Assembly: GCF_016864375.1 (NCBI RefSeq) | Contig: NZ_CP069354.1 | Coordinates: 4,375,501-4,439,500, forward strand | Direction: 5' to 3' | Origin: Microvirga sp. VF16 | Lineage (GTDB): Bacteria; Pseudomonadota; Alphaproteobacteria; Rhizobiales; Beijerinckiaceae | DNA length: 64,000 bases | Shown: in pieces, positions 33,671-40,883 of the stretch | How positions within the stretch are numbered: position 1 is the stretch's first letter | Layout: the number at the start of each line of letters is the position of its first letter | Notes under the pieces: generated by a model | What the model saw: only the letters and a program-made list of their open reading frames with translations | Database searches by the model: none | Told to the model about the DNA's origin: nothing | Position numbers and translations under genes: made by a program

Positions 33671-33779
33671 CGCATCGTGCGAAAAGTGGTCCCGGTTTTC
33701 CGCCTCCAACGATGCGCTACTTAAGCGACTACGCATCGGATTGATCCCAAAAGTGGTTTCCACTTTTGGGTCCGATGCT
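33671..33779. repeat. Tandem hairpin doublet (GCATCG palindromes), copy 1
   Basis: Two adjacent palindromes lie just upstream of the aminotransferase: 33671-33716 (CGCATCG to CGATGCG, around CCCGGTTTTCC) and 33732-33779 (CGCATCGGAT to ATCCGATGCT-like arms, around CCAAAAGTGG and CCACTTTTGG). Related doublets occur at 57824-57923 and, degenerate, at 48731-48801. This is a known type of Rhizobiales intergenic palindrome pair. The second hairpin ends 38 bases before the start codon and could affect aminotransferase expression. Confidence 0.75.
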
Positions 33780-33816
33780 TTAGGTTCCCTATCGCCAGCC
33801 ACTTTCGGGGAACATG

Positions 33817-35166
33817 ATGACTGCCCAGACATCCAGAGCCGCCAACGACCTCATTGCGCCCAACGACCTGGAGGCCTGGTGGCTTCCGTTCACGGCCAAC
33901 CGTTCCTTCAAGCAGCGCCCCCGGATGATCGCCCGCGCCAAGGGCATGTACTACTACACTCCGGATGGTCGCGAGGTGATCGACGGTGCCGCCGGCCTCT
34001 GGTGCTGCAATGCCGGCCATAACCGCGACGAGATCACCGCCGCCATCCAGGCCCAGGCGCAGGAACTCGACTACTCGCCGGCCTTCCAGTACGGCCATGC
34101 GGGCGGCTTCGCCCTCGCCTCGCGTCTCGCTCAACTCGCGCCGGGCGACCTCAACCACGTCTTCTTCTGCAACTCGGGCTCCGAGGCGGTGGATACGGCG
34201 CTCAAGATCGCCCTCGCCTATTGGAACGCGAAGGGCCAGGGCAGCAAGACGCGCCTCATCGGCCGCGAGCGCGGCTATCACGGCGTCGGCTTCGGCGGCA
34301 TCTCGGTCGGCGGCATCGTCAAGAATCGCCAGTTCTTCGGCACGCTGCTGGCGGGCGTCGACCACCTGCCCCACACCTATAACCGCGACGAACAGGCCTT
34401 CTCCCGCGGCGAACCGGAATGGGGCGCTCATCTCGCCGACGATCTGGAGCGTATCGTGGCACTCCATGACGCCTCGACCATCGCGGCCGTGATCGTCGAG
34501 CCGATGGCGGGCTCGACCGGCGTGCTGCCGCCGCCGAAGGGTTATCTCAAGCGTCTGCGCGAGATCTGCGACAAGCATGGCCTGCTGCTCATCTTCGACG
34601 AGGTCATCACGGGCTTCGGCCGTCTCGGCACGGCCTTCGCCGCCGAGCGCTATGGCGTCGTTCCGGACATGATCACCTTTGCCAAGGGCGTGAGTTCCGG
34701 CACCGTGCCGATGGGCGGCGTGATGGTGCGTCAGGGGATCTACGATGCCTTCATGAGGGGTCCGGAGCACGTGATCGAGCTGTTCCACGGCTACACCTAT
34801 TCCGCCCATCCGCTCGCCTGCGCGGCGGCACTCGCGACCCAGGACATCTACCGGGACGAGAAGCTGTTCGAGCGGGCCAAGACCCTGGAGCCGATCTGGG
34901 CCGATGCGATCCATTCGCTGAAGGGCCTGCCGAACGTGCTCGACATCCGCACCATCGGCCTTGTCGGCGCCATCGACCTCGCCTCGCGCCCCGACGCCGT
35001 CGGCAAGCGCGCCTTCGAGGCCATGGATCGCGCCTTCCAGGAATACGGCCTGATGATGCGCATCACCGGCGACACCATCGCCCTCTCCCCGCCGCTGATT
35101 GTCACCGAAGAGCAGATCGGCGAAATCGTCGACAAGCTGACCAAGGTGATCAAGGCGGTGGCGTAA
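33817..35166 (+). CDS. Omega-amino acid--pyruvate aminotransferase (class III)
   Basis: This 449-residue class III PLP aminotransferase resembles the beta-alanine/omega-amino acid:pyruvate group: it opens WLPFTANRSFKQRPRMIARA, then GLWCCNAGHNRDEI, NSGSEAVDTALKIA, the cofactor-aspartate block LIFDEVITGFGRLG, and FAKGVSSG with the catalytic lysine. GYTYSAHPLACAAAL follows. The enzyme moves amino groups between omega-amino acids and pyruvate. AUG 33814 and 33817 are adjacent; CGGGGA lies five bases from the second, so 33817 is preferred. It is followed by composite repeat D and hisS. Confidence 0.93.
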   Translation: MTAQTSRAANDLIAPNDLEAWWLPFTANRSFKQRPRMIARAKGMYYYTPDGREVIDGAAGLWCCNAGHNRDEITAAIQAQAQELDYSPAFQYGHAGGFALASRLAQLAPGDLNHVFFCNSGSEAVDTALKIALAYWNAKGQGSKTRLIGRERGYHGVGFGGISVGGIVKNRQFFGTLLAGVDHLPHTYNRDEQAFSRGEPEWGAHLADDLERIVALHDASTIAAVIVEPMAGSTGVLPPPKGYLKRLREICDKHGLLLIFDEVITGFGRLGTAFAAERYGVVPDMITFAKGVSSGTVPMGGVMVRQGIYDAFMRGPEHVIELFHGYTYSAHPLACAAALATQDIYRDEKLFERAKTLEPIWADAIHSLKGLPNVLDIRTIGLVGAIDLASRPDAVGKRAFEAMDRAFQEYGLMMRITGDTIALSPPLIVTEEQIGEIVDKLTKVIKAVA

Positions 35167-35179
35167 GGCTCATTTCCAG

Positions 35180-35405
35180 CACTGTCATCCCGGACGGCGC
35201 AAGCCGATCCGGGATCGTGCGTAGAATGAAACTCATGTTTTCCTCCCCCTTATGGGGAGGGCCAGGGTGGGGGTGTAGCGCCTGCCCTTGATAGGCTGTC
35301 GCTCACACTCCCACCTCCACCTCCTCCCCACAAGGGGGAGGAGGGTTCAAGCGCCGTACGCGTCCCGCGATCCCGGATCTCCGCTACGCTTCGTCCGGGA
35401 TGACG
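35180..35405. repeat. Composite nested repeat, copy D (type-2 inner module)
   Basis: This fills most of the 336-base gap between the aminotransferase and hisS, where no gene is present. The outer modules are 35180-35220 (CACTGTCATCCCGGACGG, then CGATCCGGGATCGTGC) and the inverted 35367-35405. They flank a different inner unit: inverted C/G-rich arms CCTCCCCCTTATGGGGAGG (from 35242) and CTCCTCCCCACAAGGGGGAG (from 35321). Outer modules match those of copies B and C, inner ones do not. Confidence 0.8.
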
Positions 35406-35502
35406 GTTGATGTTGCGGAAATCGCTACACCACCTTGCCCCTCCTGGCGGCAGGGAGTAGGACCGCAGCACGTTTTCCAATCCAACGGCTGCTGTAAAAA
35501 CC

Positions 35503-37014
35503 ATGTCCAAGGCCGACAAGATCAAGGCCCGCGCCCCGCGCGGCTTTGCCGACCGCACCCCTGCCGATCTCGCCGCCACCGAGCGCATGCTCGCGGCGAT
35601 CCGCGATTCTTATGAGCTCTACGGCTTCGAGGGCGTCGAGACGCCCTTCGTCGAGTACACCGACTCGCTGGGCAAGTTCCTGCCCGACCAGGACCGTCCC
35701 AACGAGGGCGTGTTCTCGTTCCAGGACGACGACGAGCAATGGCTGTCGCTCCGCTACGACCTGACGGCGCCGCTTGCCCGCTACGTGGCCGAGAACTTCG
35801 ATGCCCTGCCCAAGCCCTATCGCAGCTACCGAGTCGGCTGGGTGTTCCGTAACGAGAAGCCGGGCCCTGGCCGCTTCCGCCAGTTCATGCAGTTCGACGC
35901 CGACACGGTGGGCGCGGCCTCAGTCGCGGCGGATGCAGAGATGTGCATGATGGCCGCCGATACGATGGAGAGGCTCGGCCTCAAGCGCGGCGACTTCATC
36001 ATCAAGATCAACAACCGCAAGGTTCTCGACGGACTAATGGAGGCCATCGGCCTCGGCGGCGAGGACAAGGCTGGACAGCGACTCTCGGTACTACGCGCCA
36101 TCGACAAGCTCGATCGCCTCGGGGCTGATGCCGTGATGCAGCTCTTAGGAGAAGGTCGCAGGGATGAGAGTGGTGACTTCACAAAGGGGGCAGGCCTACC
36201 TCCAGATGCCATCAACAGAGTGATCAATTTTACGGGCTGGGGTGAACAGGGTTCAGGCTCTAAGAGCACCCAAAATGCTAATACCGTGACGCTCGCGAAT
36301 TTCGAGGACGCAGTTTCATCATCCCAGATTGGCTTGAAAGGGGTGCAAGAGCTTAGGACAATTGCTGAATTAGTTGAGGCTGCAGGCTACAGCGACCGTG
36401 TGATCATCGACCCCTCCGTGGTGCGCGGCCTCGAATACTATACCGGCCCCGTCTATGAGGCCGAGCTGACCTTCCAGGTCCAGGACGAGGACGGCCGCCC
36501 CGTCCGCTTCGGCTCGGTCGGCGGCGGCGGGCGGTATGACGGCCTCGTGGGCCGTTTCCGCTCTGAGCCCGTTCCGGCGACCGGCTTCTCCATCGGCGTG
36601 TCGCGCCTTCTCTCGGCCCTGCAGATGGTCAAGAGCCCCATCGTGTCCGGTGCCGAGAAGCCCGGACCGGTGGTCGTGCTGGTGATGGACAAGGACCAGA
36701 TCGCCGCCTACCAGCGCATGGTCTCGACCCTGCGCCAGGCCGGCATCCGCGCCGAGCTCTATCTCGGCTCGTCTGGCATGAAGGCGCAGATGAAATATGC
36801 CGACCGGCGCCAGAGCCCCTGCGTGGTCATCCAGGGCTCGAACGAGCGCGAGCGCGGCGAAGTCGAGATCAAGGACCTGATTGAAGGCGCCAAGGCAGCA
36901 GGGGCCATCGCCTCCAACGAGGAGTGGAAGGCGGCCCGCCCGGCGCAGTTCTCCGTGTCAGAAGCGGATCTCGTCAAGGCCGTGCGCGAGGTTCTGGCCC
37001 GCCATTTCGGATAA
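35503..37014 (+). CDS. hisS: Histidyl-tRNA synthetase
   Basis: HisS charges tRNA-His. The 503-residue class II enzyme has motif 2 in RVGWVFRNEKPGPGRFRQFMQF, the HisA motif GLEYYTGPVYEAELTF, the motif 3 region GGGGRYDGLVGRFRS and a C-terminal anticodon-binding domain (YLGSSGMKAQMKYADRRQSP). A block from about 36090 to 36400 is 50-55 percent GC in sampled lines, against 78 percent in a line of the flank. It still encodes family-like sequence (ESGDFTKGAGLPPDAINRV), so it looks like a divergent codon-usage patch rather than a disrupted gene. It lies between repeat D and a hairpin. Confidence 0.97.
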   Translation: MSKADKIKARAPRGFADRTPADLAATERMLAAIRDSYELYGFEGVETPFVEYTDSLGKFLPDQDRPNEGVFSFQDDDEQWLSLRYDLTAPLARYVAENFDALPKPYRSYRVGWVFRNEKPGPGRFRQFMQFDADTVGAASVAADAEMCMMAADTMERLGLKRGDFIIKINNRKVLDGLMEAIGLGGEDKAGQRLSVLRAIDKLDRLGADAVMQLLGEGRRDESGDFTKGAGLPPDAINRVINFTGWGEQGSGSKSTQNANTVTLANFEDAVSSSQIGLKGVQELRTIAELVEAAGYSDRVIIDPSVVRGLEYYTGPVYEAELTFQVQDEDGRPVRFGSVGGGGRYDGLVGRFRSEPVPATGFSIGVSRLLSALQMVKSPIVSGAEKPGPVVVLVMDKDQIAAYQRMVSTLRQAGIRAELYLGSSGMKAQMKYADRRQSPCVVIQGSNERERGEVEIKDLIEGAKAAGAIASNEEWKAARPAQFSVSEADLVKAVREVLARHFG

Positions 37015-37029
37015 CCTTGGCCTTTTGGG

Positions 37030-37053
37030 AACCCCTATGGTTTCATAGGGGTT
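37030..37053 (+). terminator. Perfect hairpin after hisS
   Basis: A perfect 10-base stem AACCCCTATG/CATAGGGGTT with a four-base loop (GTTT) begins 15 bases after the hisS stop. No T tract follows, so classical Rho-independent termination is uncertain; it may be a weak terminator, RNA-processing or stabilising structure between hisS and the next gene. Confidence 0.6.
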
Positions 37054-37084
37054 GTCCATCAAGCTTGACCATCAGGAGATGAAT

Positions 37085-37540
37085 ATGGCGAAGGACAAGG
37101 ATAAGAAGAGTACTGCGAAATCGAAGAAGAGCTCTGGCAAGGGTGCCGGCGGGAAGCTGGCGAAGTCCGTGAAGAAATCCGGCCTGATGGATCTGATCAA
37201 TTCTGATCTCGGCCGCGAGATTCTCGCAGACGCCCTGATCGCCGCCGCAGCCGCCCTCACCAAGACCCGCACGGCGAAGAAGGCCGGCTCTGCGGCAGCC
37301 AATGCAGGTGCGCAGAGCGTTGAACTGACCCAGACCGCCGCTGGCGCCGTCGCCAATGTCGTGACCGAAGCCGCCCGCCACTTCCTGCCCGCCAGCCTTG
37401 TCGGCGAGGATAGCGGAGCCGAGAAGAGCGCCAAGTCGGAGCCCAAGAAGGTCAAATACGTCAACCGTTCAAGCGATCACAGCAAGCGCAAGACGACCAA
37501 GGCCAAGAGCGCGAAGAGCGACACCGCCGAGAAGGCGTAA
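37085..37540 (+). CDS. Lys/Ala-rich hypothetical protein
   Basis: This 151-residue protein is unrecognised. It has a lysine-rich N-terminus (MAKDKDKKSTAKSKKSSGKG), a short ordered-looking centre (about 30-100: LMDLINSDLGREILADALIA and alanine-rich helices), and a Lys/Ser/Ala-rich C-terminus. The composition resembles histone H1-like or nucleic-acid-binding tails, but no such family can be assigned. AGGAG is directly adjacent to the ATG at 37079 but six bases from the ATG at 37085, which fixes the latter. It lies 32 bases after the hairpin downstream of hisS. Confidence 0.7.
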   Translation: MAKDKDKKSTAKSKKSSGKGAGGKLAKSVKKSGLMDLINSDLGREILADALIAAAAALTKTRTAKKAGSAAANAGAQSVELTQTAAGAVANVVTEAARHFLPASLVGEDSGAEKSAKSEPKKVKYVNRSSDHSKRKTTKAKSAKSDTAEKA

Positions 37541-37553
37541 TTCTCCGGCCGAC

Positions 37554-37772
37554 CATCGTCATCCCGGACGCCGCAGGCGATCCGGGATCGGGCATAGGAT
37601 TAGGCTCGAATCCCCTCTCCCTGAGGGAGAGGGCAGGATGAGGGGTTACGGAGCCGACCACGGAGCGTAGCCCCCCGCGCCCCCGGCACGACCTCTCCCG
37701 CCCGGGGGAGGTATGAAGCGCCTCTCTCGTCACCCGATCCCGGATCTTCGCTGCGCTTCGTCCGGGATGACC
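37554..37772. repeat. Composite nested repeat, copy E (type-2 inner module)
   Basis: This lies in the 331-base gap between the Lys-rich gene and hisZ, which holds no gene. Outer modules: 37554-37591 (ATCGTCATCCCGGACG to GATCCGGGATCGG) and the inverted 37735-37772. The inner unit contains CCCCTCTCCCTGAGGGAGAG (from 37612) and CCTCTCCCGCCCGGGGGAGG (from 37692), resembling the inner unit of copy D but not copies A-C. Confidence 0.78.
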
Positions 37773-37871
37773 ACCTTACCTCAGGCCCATTCACCCTTCC
37801 CGTCAAAAACAATCGCCTTCGTGCCTCAGCATTGCTAGAGAGCATGCCGACACAAGGATTGGGCAAGGCCA

Positions 37872-38966
37872 GTGACGGAGACGGATGCCATTGTTGCGCT
37901 GATCGCGCTGTTCGAGCGCGAGGGCTATGCGCGGATCGAGCCGCCGGTGCTGCAGCCCGCGGACGTGTTCATCGACCTCTCGGGCGAGGATATCCGGCGG
38001 CGCATGTTCGTGACGCAGGATGCCGCGGGCACGGAGCTATGCCTGCGGCCCGAATACACGATCCCCGTCTGCCTCCGGCACCTCGCCCGCCATGGCGCGC
38101 AGCCCTCCGGCTATTCCTATGGCGGGCCGGTCTTCCGCATGCGGGCCGGCGAAAGCGGCGAGTTTCTCCAGGCCGGCCTGGAATCCATCGGGCGCCTCGA
38201 CGTCTCGGCGGTGGACGCCGAGATTCTCGCCCTCGCCCTGGACGGCTTGAAGCAGTTCGGTGGCCCGGCCCCCATCGTGCGGCTCGGCGACATGGGGCTT
38301 CTCCATGCCCTGATCGACGCCCTCGGGATCGCGCCCGCGGCCAAACGGCGCGTGATCCGCGCCATCGTCTCGGGACAGGGGCTAGCAAGCCTCGCCGAGC
38401 AGGACGGACCGGGTGCCCAGGAGCATGCCGGCCTGCTCGGCGCCATCGAAGGCCAGGCGCCTCAGGCGGCCAAGGCTTTCGTTGAAGACATCCTCTCGAT
38501 CGCGGGCATCGCCCGCGTCGGCGGACGCAGCGCCGGCGAGATCGCCGAACGTTTCCTGGCCCGCGCCGCAAACCGCACCGGCCTGCCCGACGAGGCGCGG
38601 CAGGTGCTGGAGCGCTATCTCACCATCGCCGGCGACCCTGACCAGGCAGGCCATGCGATCCGGACCCTGGCCAAGGATGCAGGGCTCGATCTCAATGGGG
38701 CGCTGGCCGCCTTCGAGGAGCGCACGGGCTTCATGGCCGCGCGCGGGCTCGACGTGGGCAGCTTCTCCTTCTCCGCCACCTTCGCCCGCAATCTCGACTA
38801 CTACACGGGTTTCATCTTCGAGGTGCAGGACCCGCGCCGGGGCGACGGCAAGCCGGTCGTGGGCGGCGGCCGCTACGACCGCCTGCTCGAGCATCTCGGT
38901 GCCGAAGCCCCGATCCCGGCGGTCGGCTGCTCCTTCTGGCTCGACCGCATCGTGGGGAGGCTCTGA
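37872..38966 (+). CDS. hisZ: ATP phosphoribosyltransferase regulatory subunit
   Basis: HisZ is a histidyl-tRNA synthetase paralogue that lacks aminoacylation activity and is required by the short HisG enzyme. The 364-residue protein has the class II-like blocks LQPADVFIDLSGEDIRRRMFV, CLRPEYTIPVCLRH, SYGGPVFRMRAGESGEFLQ and RNLDYYTGFIFEVQDP. It starts with GTG; no better ATG is nearby. The stop overlaps the hisG ATG by one base, so expression is coupled. Together they make the first enzyme of histidine synthesis, adjacent to the true hisS. Confidence 0.94.
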   Translation: MTETDAIVALIALFEREGYARIEPPVLQPADVFIDLSGEDIRRRMFVTQDAAGTELCLRPEYTIPVCLRHLARHGAQPSGYSYGGPVFRMRAGESGEFLQAGLESIGRLDVSAVDAEILALALDGLKQFGGPAPIVRLGDMGLLHALIDALGIAPAAKRRVIRAIVSGQGLASLAEQDGPGAQEHAGLLGAIEGQAPQAAKAFVEDILSIAGIARVGGRSAGEIAERFLARAANRTGLPDEARQVLERYLTIAGDPDQAGHAIRTLAKDAGLDLNGALAAFEERTGFMAARGLDVGSFSFSATFARNLDYYTGFIFEVQDPRRGDGKPVVGGGRYDRLLEHLGAEAPIPAVGCSFWLDRIVGRL

Positions 38967-39940
38967 TGACCGATTCCCCTCTCATCCTGGCCGTTCCCTC
39001 CAAGGGACGCCTGCAGGAGAACGCGGCCGCGTTCTTCGCCCGCGCCGGCCTTGTCTTCACCCAATCCCGCGGGGCACGCGATTATCGCGGCACGCTTGCC
39101 GGCGTTCCGGATGTGGAGGTTGCGTTCCTCTCGGCCTCCGAGATCGTGAGCCAGCTTGCCTCAGGTACGGCCCATCTCGGCATTACCGGCGAGGACCTGA
39201 TCCGCGAGCAGATCGCCGATGCCGACGAGGCGGTGGAAATGCTCACCCCGCTCGGCTTCGGCCATGCCAATGTGGTCGTCGCCGTGCCGCAAGCCTGGAT
39301 CGACGTGCGTAACATGGCCGATCTCGACGAGGTCGCGGCCGATCTTCGCGCGCGCCACGGCACCAAGATGCGGGTCGCCACGAAATATGTGAATCTGACC
39401 CGCCGTTTCTTTGCCGAGAAGGGCGTGGCGGATTACCGGATCGTCGAGAGCCTGGGCGCCACCGAGGGCGCGCCGGGCGCGGGCTCGGCCGAACTGATCG
39501 TTGATATCACCACAACCGGCGCGACGCTGGCTGCAAATGCCTTAAAAATCCTCGATGACGGCGTGATGCTGCGCTCAGAGGCCAATCTCGTCGCCTCCGC
39601 CCGCGCTCCCTGGTCGGACCGGGCCCGCAATGCCGCGACTGCCGTGCTCACCCGCATCGCCGCCGAGGAAGAGGCACGCACCAGCCGCGAGGTCCGCGCG
39701 GCGCTCGATCCGGCCCGAGCCTCAGCGCTCGTGTCCCTGGCGAAGGACCACGGGGCCGCTCTCCCCTACGGCAATGCCCTCGGCCGTGAGGTCGTCCTGC
39801 ATTGTCGCGGGACAAAGGTGTTCGAGATCGTGGCGGCCCTGCAGGGCATCGGCGCGCAGGACATTTCGGTCCGGGCTTTCGACTACCTGTTCCGACCCAC
39901 CAACGCGCTCACAGAGCGGCTCCTGCGGCGGATCGGCTAG
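38966..39940 (+). CDS. hisG: ATP phosphoribosyltransferase catalytic subunit
   Basis: HisG joins ATP and PRPP, the committed step of histidine synthesis. It opens LAVPSKGRLQENAAAFF, then the N-terminal FLSASEIVSQLASGTAHLGITGEDLI and the PRPP-binding stretch ELIVDITTTGATLAAN. At 324 residues it is longer than typical HisZ-dependent short enzymes (about 210-230). The extra C-terminal part, ending LQGIGAQDISVRAFDYLF, resembles a small alpha/beta regulatory domain. Long extension plus HisZ is unusual by the textbook split, though I recall similar alphaproteobacterial enzymes. Confidence 0.95.
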   Translation: MTDSPLILAVPSKGRLQENAAAFFARAGLVFTQSRGARDYRGTLAGVPDVEVAFLSASEIVSQLASGTAHLGITGEDLIREQIADADEAVEMLTPLGFGHANVVVAVPQAWIDVRNMADLDEVAADLRARHGTKMRVATKYVNLTRRFFAEKGVADYRIVESLGATEGAPGAGSAELIVDITTTGATLAANALKILDDGVMLRSEANLVASARAPWSDRARNAATAVLTRIAAEEEARTSREVRAALDPARASALVSLAKDHGAALPYGNALGREVVLHCRGTKVFEIVAALQGIGAQDISVRAFDYLFRPTNALTERLLRRIG

Positions 39941-40081
39941 CTAGATCCTTACGCCTCTTTCACCGAGGCTTCAGGTTTTGTGTGATCTGTTACCTGAGAC
40001 ATAAGACAACATCACCTTGGGCGTTGCCTGAAGGCTCAAGGCCCCTTATGGTCCCTGCGTTTTTCCGATGAAGAGGTTCCG

Positions 40082-40561
40082 ATGAACGCCCTTCGACTTG
40101 CGACACTCCTGGCGGCTCTTGCCACCGTCTCCGTGGCTCATGCCCAGACGGCCGCGACGCTCGGCCGGCCCGCCGGCCCGACCCGCCAGGCGGATACCAA
40201 GGTCCCGCAGCCGGGCGAGGGAGGCAAGATCTTCCCGCTGAACTCCTCTTGGGTGGCTGTCAGCCTGAACGGCAAGCCTTTCACCGGCGAGCGTCCAAGC
40301 TTCAAGCTCAACGACCAGCTCCGGGCCACGGGTTTCAGCGGCTGCAACACCTATGCCACCGCAGCCTATCCCCTGCGCGAGCAAGGCCTGGCCGTTGGCC
40401 CCTTCGCCTTGACGAAGAAGAGCTGCGACAAGAACACCATGGCCCTCGAGCAGGCCTTCCTCGTGGCGCTCCGCTCCTCGGGCAAGTGGGACATCCAGGG
40501 CCGCAACCTGATCATCCAGACCCAGAACGGCGGCCAGCTGATCCTGGAGCGCTCGCTTTAA
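40082..40561 (+). CDS. META domain secreted protein
   Basis: This 159-residue protein begins with a signal peptide (1-21, cut after AHA) and contains a META domain (about 50-159), recognisable by WVAVSLNGKPFTGERPSFKL and FSGCNTYATAAYPL with GPFALTKKSCDKNTMALEQAF. The domain is known from heat-shock HslJ-like and other envelope proteins, generally of unclear function. The two cysteines (in GCNTY and KSCDK) could form a disulfide. It has its own strong terminator (40582-40607) and a Shine-Dalgarno-like GAAGAGG before the ATG. Confidence 0.88.
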   Translation: MNALRLATLLAALATVSVAHAQTAATLGRPAGPTRQADTKVPQPGEGGKIFPLNSSWVAVSLNGKPFTGERPSFKLNDQLRATGFSGCNTYATAAYPLREQGLAVGPFALTKKSCDKNTMALEQAFLVALRSSGKWDIQGRNLIIQTQNGGQLILERSL

Positions 40562-40581
40562 GTTTTCTCTGAGATCGAATG

Positions 40582-40607
40582 AAAAGGCCGGCGAAAGCCG
40601 GCCTTTT
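40582..40607 (+). terminator. Rho-independent terminator after META gene
   Basis: Perfect 11-base stem AAAAGGCCGGC/GCCGGCCTTTT with a GAAA-type loop, followed by a further T, 20 bases after the META stop. The symmetric A and T runs make it able to act in both directions, which suits the convergent ABC transporter gene. Confidence 0.9.
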
Positions 40608-40627
40608 TCGTTACGCATGAAGGGAAA

Positions 40628-40877
40628 GCGTCATCCCGGACGACGCGGAGCGGAGATCCGGGATCGTTCGACGAGTAAAGCACTGTCATCCCGGGGCCGC
40701 GCAGCGGAGCCCGGGATCCATAACCGCTGACAATTCAGATTGAGGTAAGACGCTTGTTCGCCCTCTCCTGAGACGTCGTGTTTATGGATTCCCGCCTTCG
40801 CGGGAATGACAATGTCGAGGTTTGGATGCCTCATTCTGCATGCGATCCCGGATCGGCTTCGCCGTCCGGGATGACGC
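40628..40877. repeat. Composite nested repeat, copy C
   Basis: This occupies most of the rest of the 322-base gap between the convergent META and ABC transporter genes. Outer modules: 40628-40665 (CGTCATCCCGGACGACG to GGGATCGTTC) and 40843-40877 (GATCCCGGATCGGCTTC to GGGATGACGC). Inner arms 40681-40725 and 40780-40811 are identical to those of copy B; the 54-base core between them is unique. Confidence 0.85.
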
Positions 40878-40883
40878 GTTGGA

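Noticed and set aside
35180..35405. Insertion sequence remnant between the aminotransferase and hisS
   Set aside because: No transposase fragment in any frame; the sequence is composed of hairpin modules found at other loci.
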